DNA of 19,510 nt from DASQFQ01 sp038238015 (lineage in GTDB: Bacteria; Actinomycetota; Thermoleophilia; Solirubrobacterales; Solirubrobacteraceae), in NCBI GenBank assembly GCA_038238015.1, contig JBBRYA010000064.1, positions 1 to 19,510 on the forward strand. The letters are read 5' to 3'. The notes below the pieces were generated by a model that saw only the letters and a list, made by a program, of their open reading frames with translations, had not been told where the DNA came from and made no database searches. A program made the translations under genes and the position numbers. The stretch's first letter is position 1. Each line of letters opens with the position of its first letter. Below are positions 8,173 through 15,062 of the stretch, one piece after another.

Positions 8173-9126
8173 CTAGACGAGCTCGGCGCGGCGGCGGACC
8201 AGGCGCGGGTCCACGGCCATCGGCTTCTCGGTCGGCTGCCCGAAGTAGAAGCCCTGGCCGAGGTCGACGCCGAGCTCGCGCATCGCCTCGAACTCGTCGA
8301 CGCGCTCGATGCCCTCGGCCACCACGCGGCAGCCCTGCTCGTGCGCGCACTCGACGAGCGCGGCCACGAGCTTGCGCCGCGCGGGCGAGTGCTGGATCCC
8401 GGCGGTCATCGCGCGGTCGATCTTGCCGATGTCGGGGCGCAGGTCCTCCAGGCAGGAGAGCGAGTCGGTCCCGCCCGAGAGGTCGTCGAGCGCGACGAGC
8501 GCGCCGCGCTCGCGGTGGGCGTTGACCAGCGACTTCAGCATCTCGCGGTCGGGCGAGCGCTCGGGCCGGATCAGCTCGAGGCAGATGCGGGCGGGGTCCG
8601 CGCCCATGCGCAGGACGACCGGCCAGGTGGTGCGCAGCGAGGAGTCGACGTCGATCACCGCGCGCGGATCGAGGTTGACGAACAGCAGCTCGCCGTCGGG
8701 CAGCAGCGGCAGGCCGACCTCGAGCGCCGCGGCGCGGGCCCGCGAGTCGAAGGAGAAGACGGCGTCGTGGGCCTCGGCGGCGGCCATCAGCTCGGCGCCG
8801 CGCAGCTCGGTGGTGCCGAGCTTGCCGCGCATGAGCGCCTCACGGCCGTACGCGCGGCCGTCGGCGAGGTCGATGATCGGCTGGAAGTGGGGGATCATCA
8901 GCCCGTGGGAGAGGAACTCCGGGAACCAGTCCGTGCGCGCGCGATCGAGCAGCGTGTCGGCCGGGAGCGGCAGGCCCTGCTCATCCGCGAGGCGCACCGC
9001 GAACAGGCACGCGCGCTCGGAGCGCGAGAGCGACTCGAGCAGCTCCTTCAGGCGCAGCTCCCATCCGGGGCCCGCGAGCTGCAGGCCCTCGATGGCGATG
9101 TCGCCCTCGACGGCCTCGGTCGCCAT
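8173..9126 (-). CDS. EAL-domain protein with degenerate loop 6 (c-di-GMP phosphodiesterase-like)
   Basis: The protein has 317 residues from ATG 9126: an N-terminal helical region (1-75) without a GGDEF or recognised sensor domain, then an EAL domain. Metal and catalytic residues align with active enzymes: E96 (EALMR), N151 (NLDP), E184, D214/D215, K235, E271 and Q291, with family-typical spacings. Two features differ: loop 6 reads DDLSGG instead of DDFGTG, and the glutamate of the ELTE motif that supports loop 6 is R187 (ELIR). In characterised EAL proteins such changes weaken or abolish c-di-GMP hydrolysis, so it may act as a binding sensor or a slow enzyme. A TAAGGT box 7 nt upstream supports ATG 9126; GTG 9213 would add 29 residues. 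Confidence 0.88.
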   Translation of the reverse strand: MATEAVEGDIAIEGLQLAGPGWELRLKELLESLSRSERACLFAVRLADEQGLPLPADTLLDRARTDWFPEFLSHGLMIPHFQPIIDLADGRAYGREALMRGKLGTTELRGAELMAAAEAHDAVFSFDSRARAAALEVGLPLLPDGELLFVNLDPRAVIDVDSSLRTTWPVVLRMGADPARICLELIRPERSPDREMLKSLVNAHRERGALVALDDLSGGTDSLSCLEDLRPDIGKIDRAMTAGIQHSPARRKLVAALVECAHEQGCRVVAEGIERVDEFEAMRELGVDLGQGFYFGQPTEKPMAVDPRLVRRRAELV

Positions 9127-9133
9127 GTGCTCG

Positions 9134-9139
9134 ACCTTA
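9134..9139 (-). promoter_or_regulatory. -10 box TAAGGT before the EAL gene
   Basis: On the minus strand TAAGGT is followed by 7 nt and ATG 9126, the same layout as other probable leaderless genes here. It also overlaps TATAAG, a second reasonable -10 match. Confidence 0.35.
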
Positions 9140-9225
9140 TAGAGCACGGAGGGACGGTGCGACAGCAGTCGCACGCCATCAGTCGACCTGGGGGCCTCCT
9201 GTTCAGGGCTCACCTTGGCAGCATC

Positions 9226-9239
9226 GGCCGCAAGCGGCC
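9226..9239 (-). terminator. Short GC hairpin after the MBL-fold gene
   Basis: GGCCG and CGGCC form a 5-bp stem around CAAG, 13 bp past the stop of the MBL-fold gene and ahead of the EAL gene. No T run follows, so it is at best a weak intrinsic terminator. Confidence 0.25.
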
Positions 9240-9251
9240 CGTGCTTGATCG

Positions 9252-10046
9252 TCAGAGGTCGTAGACCGCGCCCTCGCGCGCGACCTCGACCTCCGCGCCG
9301 AAGGTCCGCTCGGCCTCGGCCCGCGCCCAGTCGTCGCCGAGCTCGTCGGAGAAGTGGGTGAGCACGACCCGGCGCGCACCGGCCCGGCGCGCGTGCTCAC
9401 CGGCCTCGCCGGGGGTGATGTGGCCCCTCGGCCCCTCGCGCTCGGGGCGCGGCAGCGTGGCCTCGATCAGCAGCAGATCGGTGTCGCGGGCGAACTCGGT
9501 GAGCTCGTCGGCCGGCGCGTGGTCGGCGCCGAAGGTCAGGCGCCCGCCGCCGTTGGAGCTCGCGATCTCGACGGCGTTGGTGGCGGTGAAGTGCGGCACC
9601 GGCTGGAAGCGCACCCGCAGCGGGCCGATCTCCAACCGCTCCTCGGGGCGGTACTCCTGCAGCTCGAAGGCGTTCTCGATCAGGCCCTCGTTACCCCAGG
9701 CGCCGACGAGGCGCCGGAACAGCTCACGCCCCCCCGACGGCGCGAACAGCTTGGGGCAGGCCGGGCAGTCGGTGCCGGGCCAGCGGTCGACGGGGACCGG
9801 CTGCTGGCGCGGCGCGTAGGTCAGCGCGTAGGCGTACGGAACGAGGTCGAGGATGTGGTCGGCGTGCAGGTGCGAGAGCACCACGGCGTCGAGGTCGACG
9901 TAGTCCAGGAAGCGCCGCAGCTTGGAGAACACGCCGTTGCCGCAGTCGAGCAGGACGTGGACGCCGTCCTCCTCGATCAGATAGCCGCTGCACGCGCCGT
10001 CGGTGTCCTGCCATGACGGCGACTTGCCCAGCACGGTCACGCGCAC
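9252..10046 (-). CDS. MBL-fold metal-dependent hydrolase (RNase Z/ElaC-like superfamily)
   Basis: The 264-residue protein opens with a beta-lactamase-fold strand (VRVTVLGKSPSW) and carries the metal motif SHLHADH (H59, H61, D63, H64). Later metal-site segments are VPHF, GADHA and a C-terminal LTHFS. The double zinc site looks complete. It lacks the long arm needed for tRNA 3' processing in true RNase Z, so a small-molecule or phosphodiester hydrolase role is more likely; the substrate is unknown. An insert with two cysteines (CPAC) lies at about residues 94-97. GTG 10046 is chosen because GGAGGG lies 8 nt upstream. It is divergent from the antiporter gene, 46 bp away. Confidence 0.9.
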   Translation of the reverse strand: MRVTVLGKSPSWQDTDGACSGYLIEEDGVHVLLDCGNGVFSKLRRFLDYVDLDAVVLSHLHADHILDLVPYAYALTYAPRQQPVPVDRWPGTDCPACPKLFAPSGGRELFRRLVGAWGNEGLIENAFELQEYRPEERLEIGPLRVRFQPVPHFTATNAVEIASSNGGGRLTFGADHAPADELTEFARDTDLLLIEATLPRPEREGPRGHITPGEAGEHARRAGARRVVLTHFSDELGDDWARAEAERTFGAEVEVAREGAVYDL

Positions 10047-10092
10047 GGACCCGACCCTCCCCCTCGTGGACTCGCTGGGAGACTCTACCCCC

Positions 10093-11328
10093 GTGCCGAC
10101 CACCACGAGCCTCGAGATCACGCTGCTGATCCTGGGGGCGCTGCTGATGTTCGGCGCGCTCGTGTCCGGGCTCGTCCGGCGCTCCTTCCTCTCGCTCGCC
10201 GCGTTCTTCGTGCTCGCCGGCTTCGCGCTCGGCGACGGCGGCCTGGAGGTGCTCTCGATCGACCCCGCGTCGGGCTTCGTGCACGACCTCACGGCGGTCG
10301 CCCTGGTGGTGATCCTGTTCCGCGACGGGCTCGAGGTCGAGGCGGAGATGCTCCAGAAGGCGTGGCACCTGCCGCTGCGCAAGCTGGTGCTCGCGATGCC
10401 CGTGACCGCGGCGCTGGTCGCCGGCGCCGCGCACCTGCTGACCGACCTTGGCTGGACGGAGTCCTTCCTGCTCGGCGCGCTGCTGGCGCCGACCGACCCG
10501 GTGCTGTCCTCCTCGGTGGTCACCAACCCGCGCGTGCCGCGCCTGGTCCGCCATTCGCTGAACCTCGAGTCCGGGCTCAACGACGGCCTCGCGCTGCCGG
10601 CGGTGCTCGCCTTCTCGGCGGCGCTGGCCTCCGGCAAGGACGAGTTCGTGTGGTGGAAGTTCGTCCTTCAGGACGTGACGCTGGGCCTCGTCTTCGGGGT
10701 CGTCCTCGGGTACGCGGCCTCCAGGCTGATGCCGCGCGGCCGGCGCCTGGAGGACAACATCCCGGTGCACGCGCGCTCGCTCTACGCGCTCGGGGTCGCC
10801 TTCGCGATCTACGGCGTCGCGGTCGGGTTGCCGCCGCACGGCAACGGCTTCATCGCCGTGTTCGTGGGCGCGATCACGCTGGGCATCCTGCGCCCGGACC
10901 TGCGAGTGGCGTTCGAGAACCGCGCCGAGGAGATCGTGGAGATCGTCAAGCTCGGCGTGTTCGTGGTCTTCGGCTCCCTGCTGACGCTCGGGAACCTCTT
11001 CGCCGACGGCTGGGCGGCGGTCGCGATCGTCGCCTTCACGCTCCTTGCCGCTCGTCCCGTGGCGATCTGGATCGCGCTGGCGGGAACCGGCACGGACACC
11101 GCGAGGAAGGGGTTCATGGCCTGGTTCGGGCCCAAGGGCGTGGCCACGATGACCTTCTCGCTGCTGGTGCTCGGGCAGGCCATCCCCGCCGGGGGGCGGA
11201 TCTTCAACCTGGCGGCGCTCTGCGTCTTCACCTCCGTGCTGGTGCACGGCCTCTCGGACACCCCGGGGTCCGAGTGGCTCGCCCGTCGCGAGGCTAGGCG
11301 TGAAGCGCCGCCTGCTCCTGCGCGGTAG
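10093..11328 (+). CDS. CPA1-type cation:proton antiporter (NhaP-like)
   Basis: The 411-residue polytopic inner-membrane protein has about 11-12 hydrophobic segments from residue 6. CPA1 signatures are visible: a broken-helix APTDP segment (132-136), ESGLNDG (159-165) with the ion-binding Asn-Asp pair N163-D164, and a conserved FGPKG near the C-terminal third. Proteins of this family exchange Na+ or K+ for protons. The C-terminus is short, with no CAP-ED or TrkA domain. GTG 10093 follows GGGAG at 11 nt and puts the first helix near the N-terminus; GTG 10066 is an alternative. Its last 35 bp overlap the convergent four-cysteine gene. Confidence 0.92.
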   Translation: MPTTTSLEITLLILGALLMFGALVSGLVRRSFLSLAAFFVLAGFALGDGGLEVLSIDPASGFVHDLTAVALVVILFRDGLEVEAEMLQKAWHLPLRKLVLAMPVTAALVAGAAHLLTDLGWTESFLLGALLAPTDPVLSSSVVTNPRVPRLVRHSLNLESGLNDGLALPAVLAFSAALASGKDEFVWWKFVLQDVTLGLVFGVVLGYAASRLMPRGRRLEDNIPVHARSLYALGVAFAIYGVAVGLPPHGNGFIAVFVGAITLGILRPDLRVAFENRAEEIVEIVKLGVFVVFGSLLTLGNLFADGWAAVAIVAFTLLAARPVAIWIALAGTGTDTARKGFMAWFGPKGVATMTFSLLVLGQAIPAGGRIFNLAALCVFTSVLVHGLSDTPGSEWLARREARREAPPAPAR

Positions 11329-11509
11329 GGAACGCCCACGCCGACTGGCGGCGGCGCTCCTGGCGGAAGACGAAGCGCAGCTGCTGCGGCGGGCGCAAGC
11401 CCTCGGGATGGTCGGGCCGGTAGGTGGCGCAGGGCTCCTCGAGCGCGAGAGCGCACAGCATGTTCTTGCGAAAGAAGCAGTCCTCGCAGCTGACCTTCTT
11501 GACCCCCAA
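11294..11509 (-). CDS. Small four-cysteine protein, function unknown
   Basis: The 71-residue protein contains SCEDCFF, LCAL and EPCATYRP: cysteines 8, 11, 19 and 27 in a C-x2-C-x7-C-x7-C pattern, followed by a basic, proline-containing tail. The clustering suggests a zinc or iron-sulphur site; no enzyme fold is apparent and I cannot name a family. TTG 11509 is chosen because GAAGGG lies 7 nt upstream and the coding pattern fades before it; an upstream TTG at 11629 would give 111 residues with an Arg-rich start that looks non-coding. The 3' end runs antisense into the last 35 bp of the antiporter gene. Confidence 0.6.
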   Translation of the reverse strand: MGVKKVSCEDCFFRKNMLCALALEEPCATYRPDHPEGLRPPQQLRFVFRQERRRQSAWAFPTAQEQAALHA

Positions 11510-11624
11510 CGCACGACCCTTCACGACTTGGTCACAGGATGGGTTCAGCAAAGCGCGCGGCCGCGGCACGCACAAGGGCGGGCGCCGGGAGTTCCCGCAC
11601 CGCGCAGCCTTTTCGCGGGCATCC

Positions 11625-11665
11625 CGCAAGGAGGCGCTTTCCGGCCCCGATTCGCCCTCCTTGCG
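11625..11665. promoter_or_regulatory. 10-bp perfect inverted repeat in the intergenic region before the SDR operon
   Basis: CGCAAGGAGG (11625-11634) and CCTCCTTGCG (11656-11665) are perfect inverted repeats around a 21-nt spacer. The left arm contains AAGGAGG, a strong Shine-Dalgarno sequence with no start codon at a useful distance. It lies in the 195-bp gap (11510-11704) between the four-cysteine gene and the SDR gene and could be a two-half-site operator or an RNA hairpin. Apart from a small CGGGA/TCCCG dyad near 11586-11597, I see nothing else in this gap. Confidence 0.5.
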
Positions 11666-11704
11666 AGAGGTCCGTCCCGCACTTTGGGGCGTACTCCTAG
11701 CCTC

Positions 11705-12628
11705 ATGGGAATGCAGATCCTGCTGACCGGCGTCTCGGGCTACATCGGGTCCGAGCTCGCCCCGCGCCTACGGGCCGGCGGCCACAGCGTCCGCGGCTAC
11801 GGCCGCTCGGCCGCGCGCGTGACCGCCGAGCTCGACGGCATCGTCGAGGGCGACGCCGTGCGCGGCAGCGGGCTCGAGGAGGCGCTCGACGGGGTCGACG
11901 TCGCCTACTACCTCATCCACTCCATGGAGACGCTGGCGGGCGGCGCCTTCGCCGACCAGGAGCTCGCCGCGGCCGGCAACTTCGCCGAGGCCGCGCGCGC
12001 CGCCGGGGTGCGGCGGATCGTCTACCTCGGCGGGCTCATGCCGCAGAACGGACGGATCTCGCGGCACCTGGCCTCGCGGCTCGCGGTCGAGGGGGCGCTG
12101 ATGGCCGCGACGCCGGAGGCGATCGCGATGCGTGCCTCGATCGTGATCGGCGCCCACTCGCGCTCGTTCCGCTTCCTGGTGCGGCTGATCGAGCGCCTGC
12201 CCGTGCTCGCCCTACCGGCGTGGCGCGAGAACCGGACGCAGCCGATCGACGGGCGCGACGTGCTCGAGCTGCTGACCCGCGCCGCAACGGCCCCCCGCGA
12301 GCTGACGGGCCGGTCGTGGGACATCGGCGGCCCGGACGTGATGAGCTATGCGCAGCTGATCGAGCGGATCGCCGACGCGATGCTCGTCGCCCGACCCCGG
12401 CTCTCCCTCGGCCTGAACATGACCGCGGTGGCCTCGGTGGTGGCGGCGGCGGTGGCCGGTGAGGACCCCGCGCTGATCGCGCCCCTCATGGAATCCCTCG
12501 AATCCGACCTCCTTCTCCGTGACGACGAGGCCGCCGTTGCCTTCGGCGTCCGCCTGCACGGCTTCGACGCCGCGGTGGAGCGCGCGCTGCGCGACTGGGA
12601 GACCGAGGAGGAGCTCTCTGCCCGATGA
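11705..12628 (+). CDS. Atypical SDR NAD(P)-binding protein (YbjT-like), first gene of a four-gene operon
   Basis: The 307-residue protein begins with a Rossmann fold (ILLTGVSGYIGSEL, residues 5-18). The segment VRRIVYLGGLMP and then ISRHLASRLAVEGAL match NAD(P)H-binding proteins of the YbjT type, where HLxSR stands in place of the YxxxK catalytic pair of classical SDRs. It therefore binds NAD(P) but may not be a standard dehydrogenase. The C-terminal third is helical and variable. No Shine-Dalgarno sequence precedes ATG 11705 (ATG 11711 is an alternative); TACTCC 7 nt upstream of ATG is a weak -10 match. The stop codon overlaps the next gene's start (ATGA). Confidence 0.85.
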   Translation: MGMQILLTGVSGYIGSELAPRLRAGGHSVRGYGRSAARVTAELDGIVEGDAVRGSGLEEALDGVDVAYYLIHSMETLAGGAFADQELAAAGNFAEAARAAGVRRIVYLGGLMPQNGRISRHLASRLAVEGALMAATPEAIAMRASIVIGAHSRSFRFLVRLIERLPVLALPAWRENRTQPIDGRDVLELLTRAATAPRELTGRSWDIGGPDVMSYAQLIERIADAMLVARPRLSLGLNMTAVASVVAAAVAGEDPALIAPLMESLESDLLLRDDEAAVAFGVRLHGFDAAVERALRDWETEEELSAR

Positions 12629-13068
12629 GCGTCGTGCACGCGCGCATCGACATCGACGCCACCCCCCAGGAGATCTGGGATGTCGTGATGGACCCGGCCC
12701 GCTTCGGGGACTGGGTCACGATCCACCGAAAGCTCTGCAGCGCCGACACCGGCAGGCTCTGCGAGGGCTTCAAGATGGAGCAGAAGCTCGCTCTCCACGG
12801 GGCGCCGTTCACGGTGAAGTGGACGGCGACGGAGGTCGACGAGCCGCACGTCGGCACCTTCGAGGGCCGGGGCCCCGCCAGGTCCTACGCGCGCGTCACC
12901 AATCGCCTCTCCGAGCACAACGGCGGCACGCGCTTCGACTACGAGAACGAGTTCAAGGCTCCGGGCGGGGCGATGGGCGCGCTCGCCTCGCGCGTGCTGG
13001 TGGGCGGTATGCCCGAGCGCGAGGCCAACAAGTCGCTCAAGCGGCTCAAGGCGCTGCTGGAGGGCTAG
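12625..13068 (+). CDS. SRPBCC-superfamily protein (polyketide cyclase/START-like fold)
   Basis: The 147-residue protein has the typical SRPBCC start (HARIDIDATPQEIWDVVMDPARFGDWV), a middle of alternating strands, a TRFDYENEFKAPGG segment, and a C-terminal helix (NKSLKRLKALLEG) that usually closes a hydrophobic pocket. Members bind lipids, polyketides or other non-polar ligands; the ligand here is unknown. Its ATG overlaps the previous stop by 4 bp, giving translational coupling, and GAGGAGG lies 13 nt upstream. Confidence 0.85.
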   Translation: MSVVHARIDIDATPQEIWDVVMDPARFGDWVTIHRKLCSADTGRLCEGFKMEQKLALHGAPFTVKWTATEVDEPHVGTFEGRGPARSYARVTNRLSEHNGGTRFDYENEFKAPGGAMGALASRVLVGGMPEREANKSLKRLKALLEG

Positions 13069-13076
13069 TGGGCTAG

Positions 13077-13802
13077 GTGCTCGACCACGTGGAGATCCGC
13101 GCCTCCGATCGCGACGCGTCCGAGCGCTTCTACCGGACGGTCCTGTCGGTGCTCGGCTTCGAGCCGAGCGACGAGGGGGGGGTGGGTTGGAGCGACTTCG
13201 GGCTCTCGCCCGCGGACGAAGAGCATCCCGCGACGCGCGGCCTGCACATCGGGTTCGCCGCGCCGTCGCGCGAGCACGTCGACGCGTTCTGGCGCGCGGG
13301 CACGGAGGCGGGCTACCGCGACGACGGCGCCCCCGGCCCACGCCCGGAGTACGGGCCCGACTACTACGGCGGCTTCCTGCTCGACCCCGACGGCAATAGC
13401 GCCGAGGCCGCCCACCATGGCGGCACGAGCGACCGGGCGAACGTCGACCACCTGTGGATCCGCGTGGCGGACGTCGCCGCGGCGAGGCGCTTCTACACCC
13501 TGATCGCGCCGCACGCCGGCCTGCGCCTCGGCAGCGACGAGCCCGAGCGTGTCCAGCTCAGGGGCGCGAGCGGATCCTTCTCGCTCGTCGCCGGCGACAC
13601 GTCAACCGAGCACGTCCACGTCGCGTTCGGAGCGAGCGACGATGCCACCGTCGACGCCTTCCACCGCGAAGCCACCGCGGCGGGCTACCGCGACAACGGA
13701 GCGCCGGGCGAGCGCGCCGCCTACCACCCGGGCTACTACGCCGCGTTTGTCTTCGACCCCGACGGCAACAACGTCGAGGTCGTCAATCACCACCGCGGGT
13801 AG
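13077..13802 (+). CDS. Tandem VOC (glyoxalase/bleomycin-resistance/dioxygenase fold) protein
   Basis: The 241-residue protein contains two VOC domains (about 1-118 and 120-241) that repeat each other closely: GYRDDGAPG with YYGGFLLDPDGN in the first, and GYRDNGAPG with YYAAFVFDPDGN in the second. This is an internal duplication. Possible metal ligands are H4 and the glutamate after DPDGNSAE in the first domain, and the VDHLW histidine and NVEVV glutamate in the second. The fold serves lyases, dioxygenases and ligand-binding proteins, so the reaction cannot be assigned. The start is GTG 13077, 8 nt after the previous stop; the gene is in the operon. Confidence 0.85.
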   Translation: MLDHVEIRASDRDASERFYRTVLSVLGFEPSDEGGVGWSDFGLSPADEEHPATRGLHIGFAAPSREHVDAFWRAGTEAGYRDDGAPGPRPEYGPDYYGGFLLDPDGNSAEAAHHGGTSDRANVDHLWIRVADVAAARRFYTLIAPHAGLRLGSDEPERVQLRGASGSFSLVAGDTSTEHVHVAFGASDDATVDAFHREATAAGYRDNGAPGERAAYHPGYYAAFVFDPDGNNVEVVNHHRG

Positions 13803-13813
13803 GGTCCGCGCCC

Positions 13814-14596
13814 ATGTCCACTTCTCCCCAGGCCCGCCTCGAGCAGCGCGGTGACGTCGCCGAGATCATCCTCGACGCCCCGCCCCTGAACCTGTTCACC
13901 GCCCAGATGCTCGACGAGCTCGAAGCCGTCCTCGAGCAGGCCCGCCAGGCCCCGGCGCGCGCGCTGATCTTCCGCGCCGACAACAAGGTCGTCTCGGCCG
14001 GCGTGGACGTGCACGTGTTCGCCGAGCTCGACGGCGAAAGCGCCCATGCGTTCACCGAACGCCTGATGAGGCTCGCCCACGCGCTCGAGGACCTGCCGCT
14101 GCCGACGCTGGCGGTGGCCCACGGCCTGTGCCTGACCGCCGCCCTCGAGCTCTCGCTCGCGTGTGACCTGCTGTGGGCGGGCGAGGGTGTGCAGTTCGGA
14201 CTGGTCGAGGCGGTGGTGGGGATCACCCCGTTGATGGGCGGGACCCAGCGCATGGCCGAACGCGCGGGCAGCGCCCGCGCGCGCGAGTTCGTCATGACGG
14301 GCGGGCTGTTCACCGCCGAGACGCTGCACGAATGGGGTGTGGTCAACCGGGTGCTTCCCGGCGGAGAGCTGCTCGAGGAGAGCCGGGGCTTCGCCGCGCG
14401 GCTGGCCGCGGGGCCCACCCAGGCGCACGCGGCCACGAAGCGCATCGTCCGCGCCCAGGCCGACCACGGCACCCGCGGCGCCGACGCGCAGACCGCCGAG
14501 CTGACCTCTCACCTGTTCGACACCGAGGACACGCGCGAGGCGGTGGCCACTTTTCTGGCACAGGGACCCGGCAAGGCGTCTTTCACCGGCCGTTAG
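13814..14596 (+). CDS. Enoyl-CoA hydratase/isomerase (crotonase) family protein
   Basis: The 260-residue protein has the crotonase layout: a first oxyanion-hole segment SAGVD (61-65) and a second segment HGLCLTAALELSLACD. The two catalytic glutamates of enoyl-CoA hydratase align at E112 and E132, the usual 20 residues apart, the second in VEAVVGITP followed by GGTQRM. The second oxyanion loop is TAAL in place of the usual GGG, so the glycine that donates a backbone NH is alanine. Hydratase activity is plausible; an isomerase or other CoA reaction is possible. It is the last gene of the operon, 11 nt after the VOC gene. Confidence 0.9.
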   Translation: MSTSPQARLEQRGDVAEIILDAPPLNLFTAQMLDELEAVLEQARQAPARALIFRADNKVVSAGVDVHVFAELDGESAHAFTERLMRLAHALEDLPLPTLAVAHGLCLTAALELSLACDLLWAGEGVQFGLVEAVVGITPLMGGTQRMAERAGSARAREFVMTGGLFTAETLHEWGVVNRVLPGGELLEESRGFAARLAAGPTQAHAATKRIVRAQADHGTRGADAQTAELTSHLFDTEDTREAVATFLAQGPGKASFTGR

Positions 14597-14605
14597 GCGG
14601 CCTGT

Positions 14606-14648
14606 TACGGTCAGTCGGACTTGTGACACTTACCTCTTTACGAAAGGG
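14606..14648 (+). promoter_or_regulatory. Candidate promoter and ribosome binding site for the AT-hook/winged-helix gene
   Basis: TACGGT (14606-14611) fits TANNNT, and AAAGGG (14643-14648) is a ribosome binding site 9 nt before ATG 14658. This gene therefore seems to have a leader, unlike several others here, and its own promoter 61 bp after the crotonase gene. Confidence 0.3.
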
Positions 14649-14657
14649 CGCTGACTG

Positions 14658-15062
14658 ATGGACTTCCTAGAGGAGAAGCGCAAAGAGATCTCGACGCGCT
14701 TGAAGGAGCTTCGCCCCCTCGTCGACGAGTTCCACCGTCTCGAGGCCGCCGAGCGCGCGCTCTCGGGCGTCGGCACCACCGCCGAGAAGCGCGGCGGCAG
14801 CGCCCCGGCCGCCACGCGCCGCAAGGCCCGGCGCTCCTCCGGCGGCGCCTCAAACGGCCGGCGCGGGCGCCCGCGCGGCAGCGGCACCCGCGCCATCGAG
14901 GCGCTCGAGCTGGTCAAGACGCGCCCCGGGATCACTATCCCCGAGCTGGCCGAAGCGATGGGGATCAAGCAGAACTACCTCTACCGCGTGATGCCCGGCC
15001 TTGCCGAGGAGGGCAAGGTCACGAAGTCCGGGCGCGGCTGGCATGCGCGGGACGCTGCCTAG
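14658..15062 (+). CDS. AT-hook plus winged-helix DNA-binding protein
   Basis: The 134-residue protein has three parts: an N-terminal coiled coil (1-37, MDFLEEKRKEISTRLKELRP onward), a basic linker, an AT-hook (GRRGRPRGSG, 67-76), and a C-terminal winged helix (77-130; PGITIPELAEAMGIKQNYLYRVMPGL with a wing at GKVTKSGRGWH). Such an arrangement suits a small dimeric DNA-binding protein, either a nucleoid-associated protein or a regulator. From memory, similar proteins are common in Thermoleophilia, but I know of no characterised one. Its stop and that of the convergent mdh gene share CTAG (15059-15062). Confidence 0.75.
   Translation: MDFLEEKRKEISTRLKELRPLVDEFHRLEAAERALSGVGTTAEKRGGSAPAATRRKARRSSGGASNGRRGRPRGSGTRAIEALELVKTRPGITIPELAEAMGIKQNYLYRVMPGLAEEGKVTKSGRGWHARDAA

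Noticed and set aside
9252..10637. Minus-strand frame fusing about 197 residues in front of the MBL-fold protein
   Set aside because: The extra part is Ser/Arg-rich and antisense to the antiporter; GTG 10046 has a good ribosome binding site.
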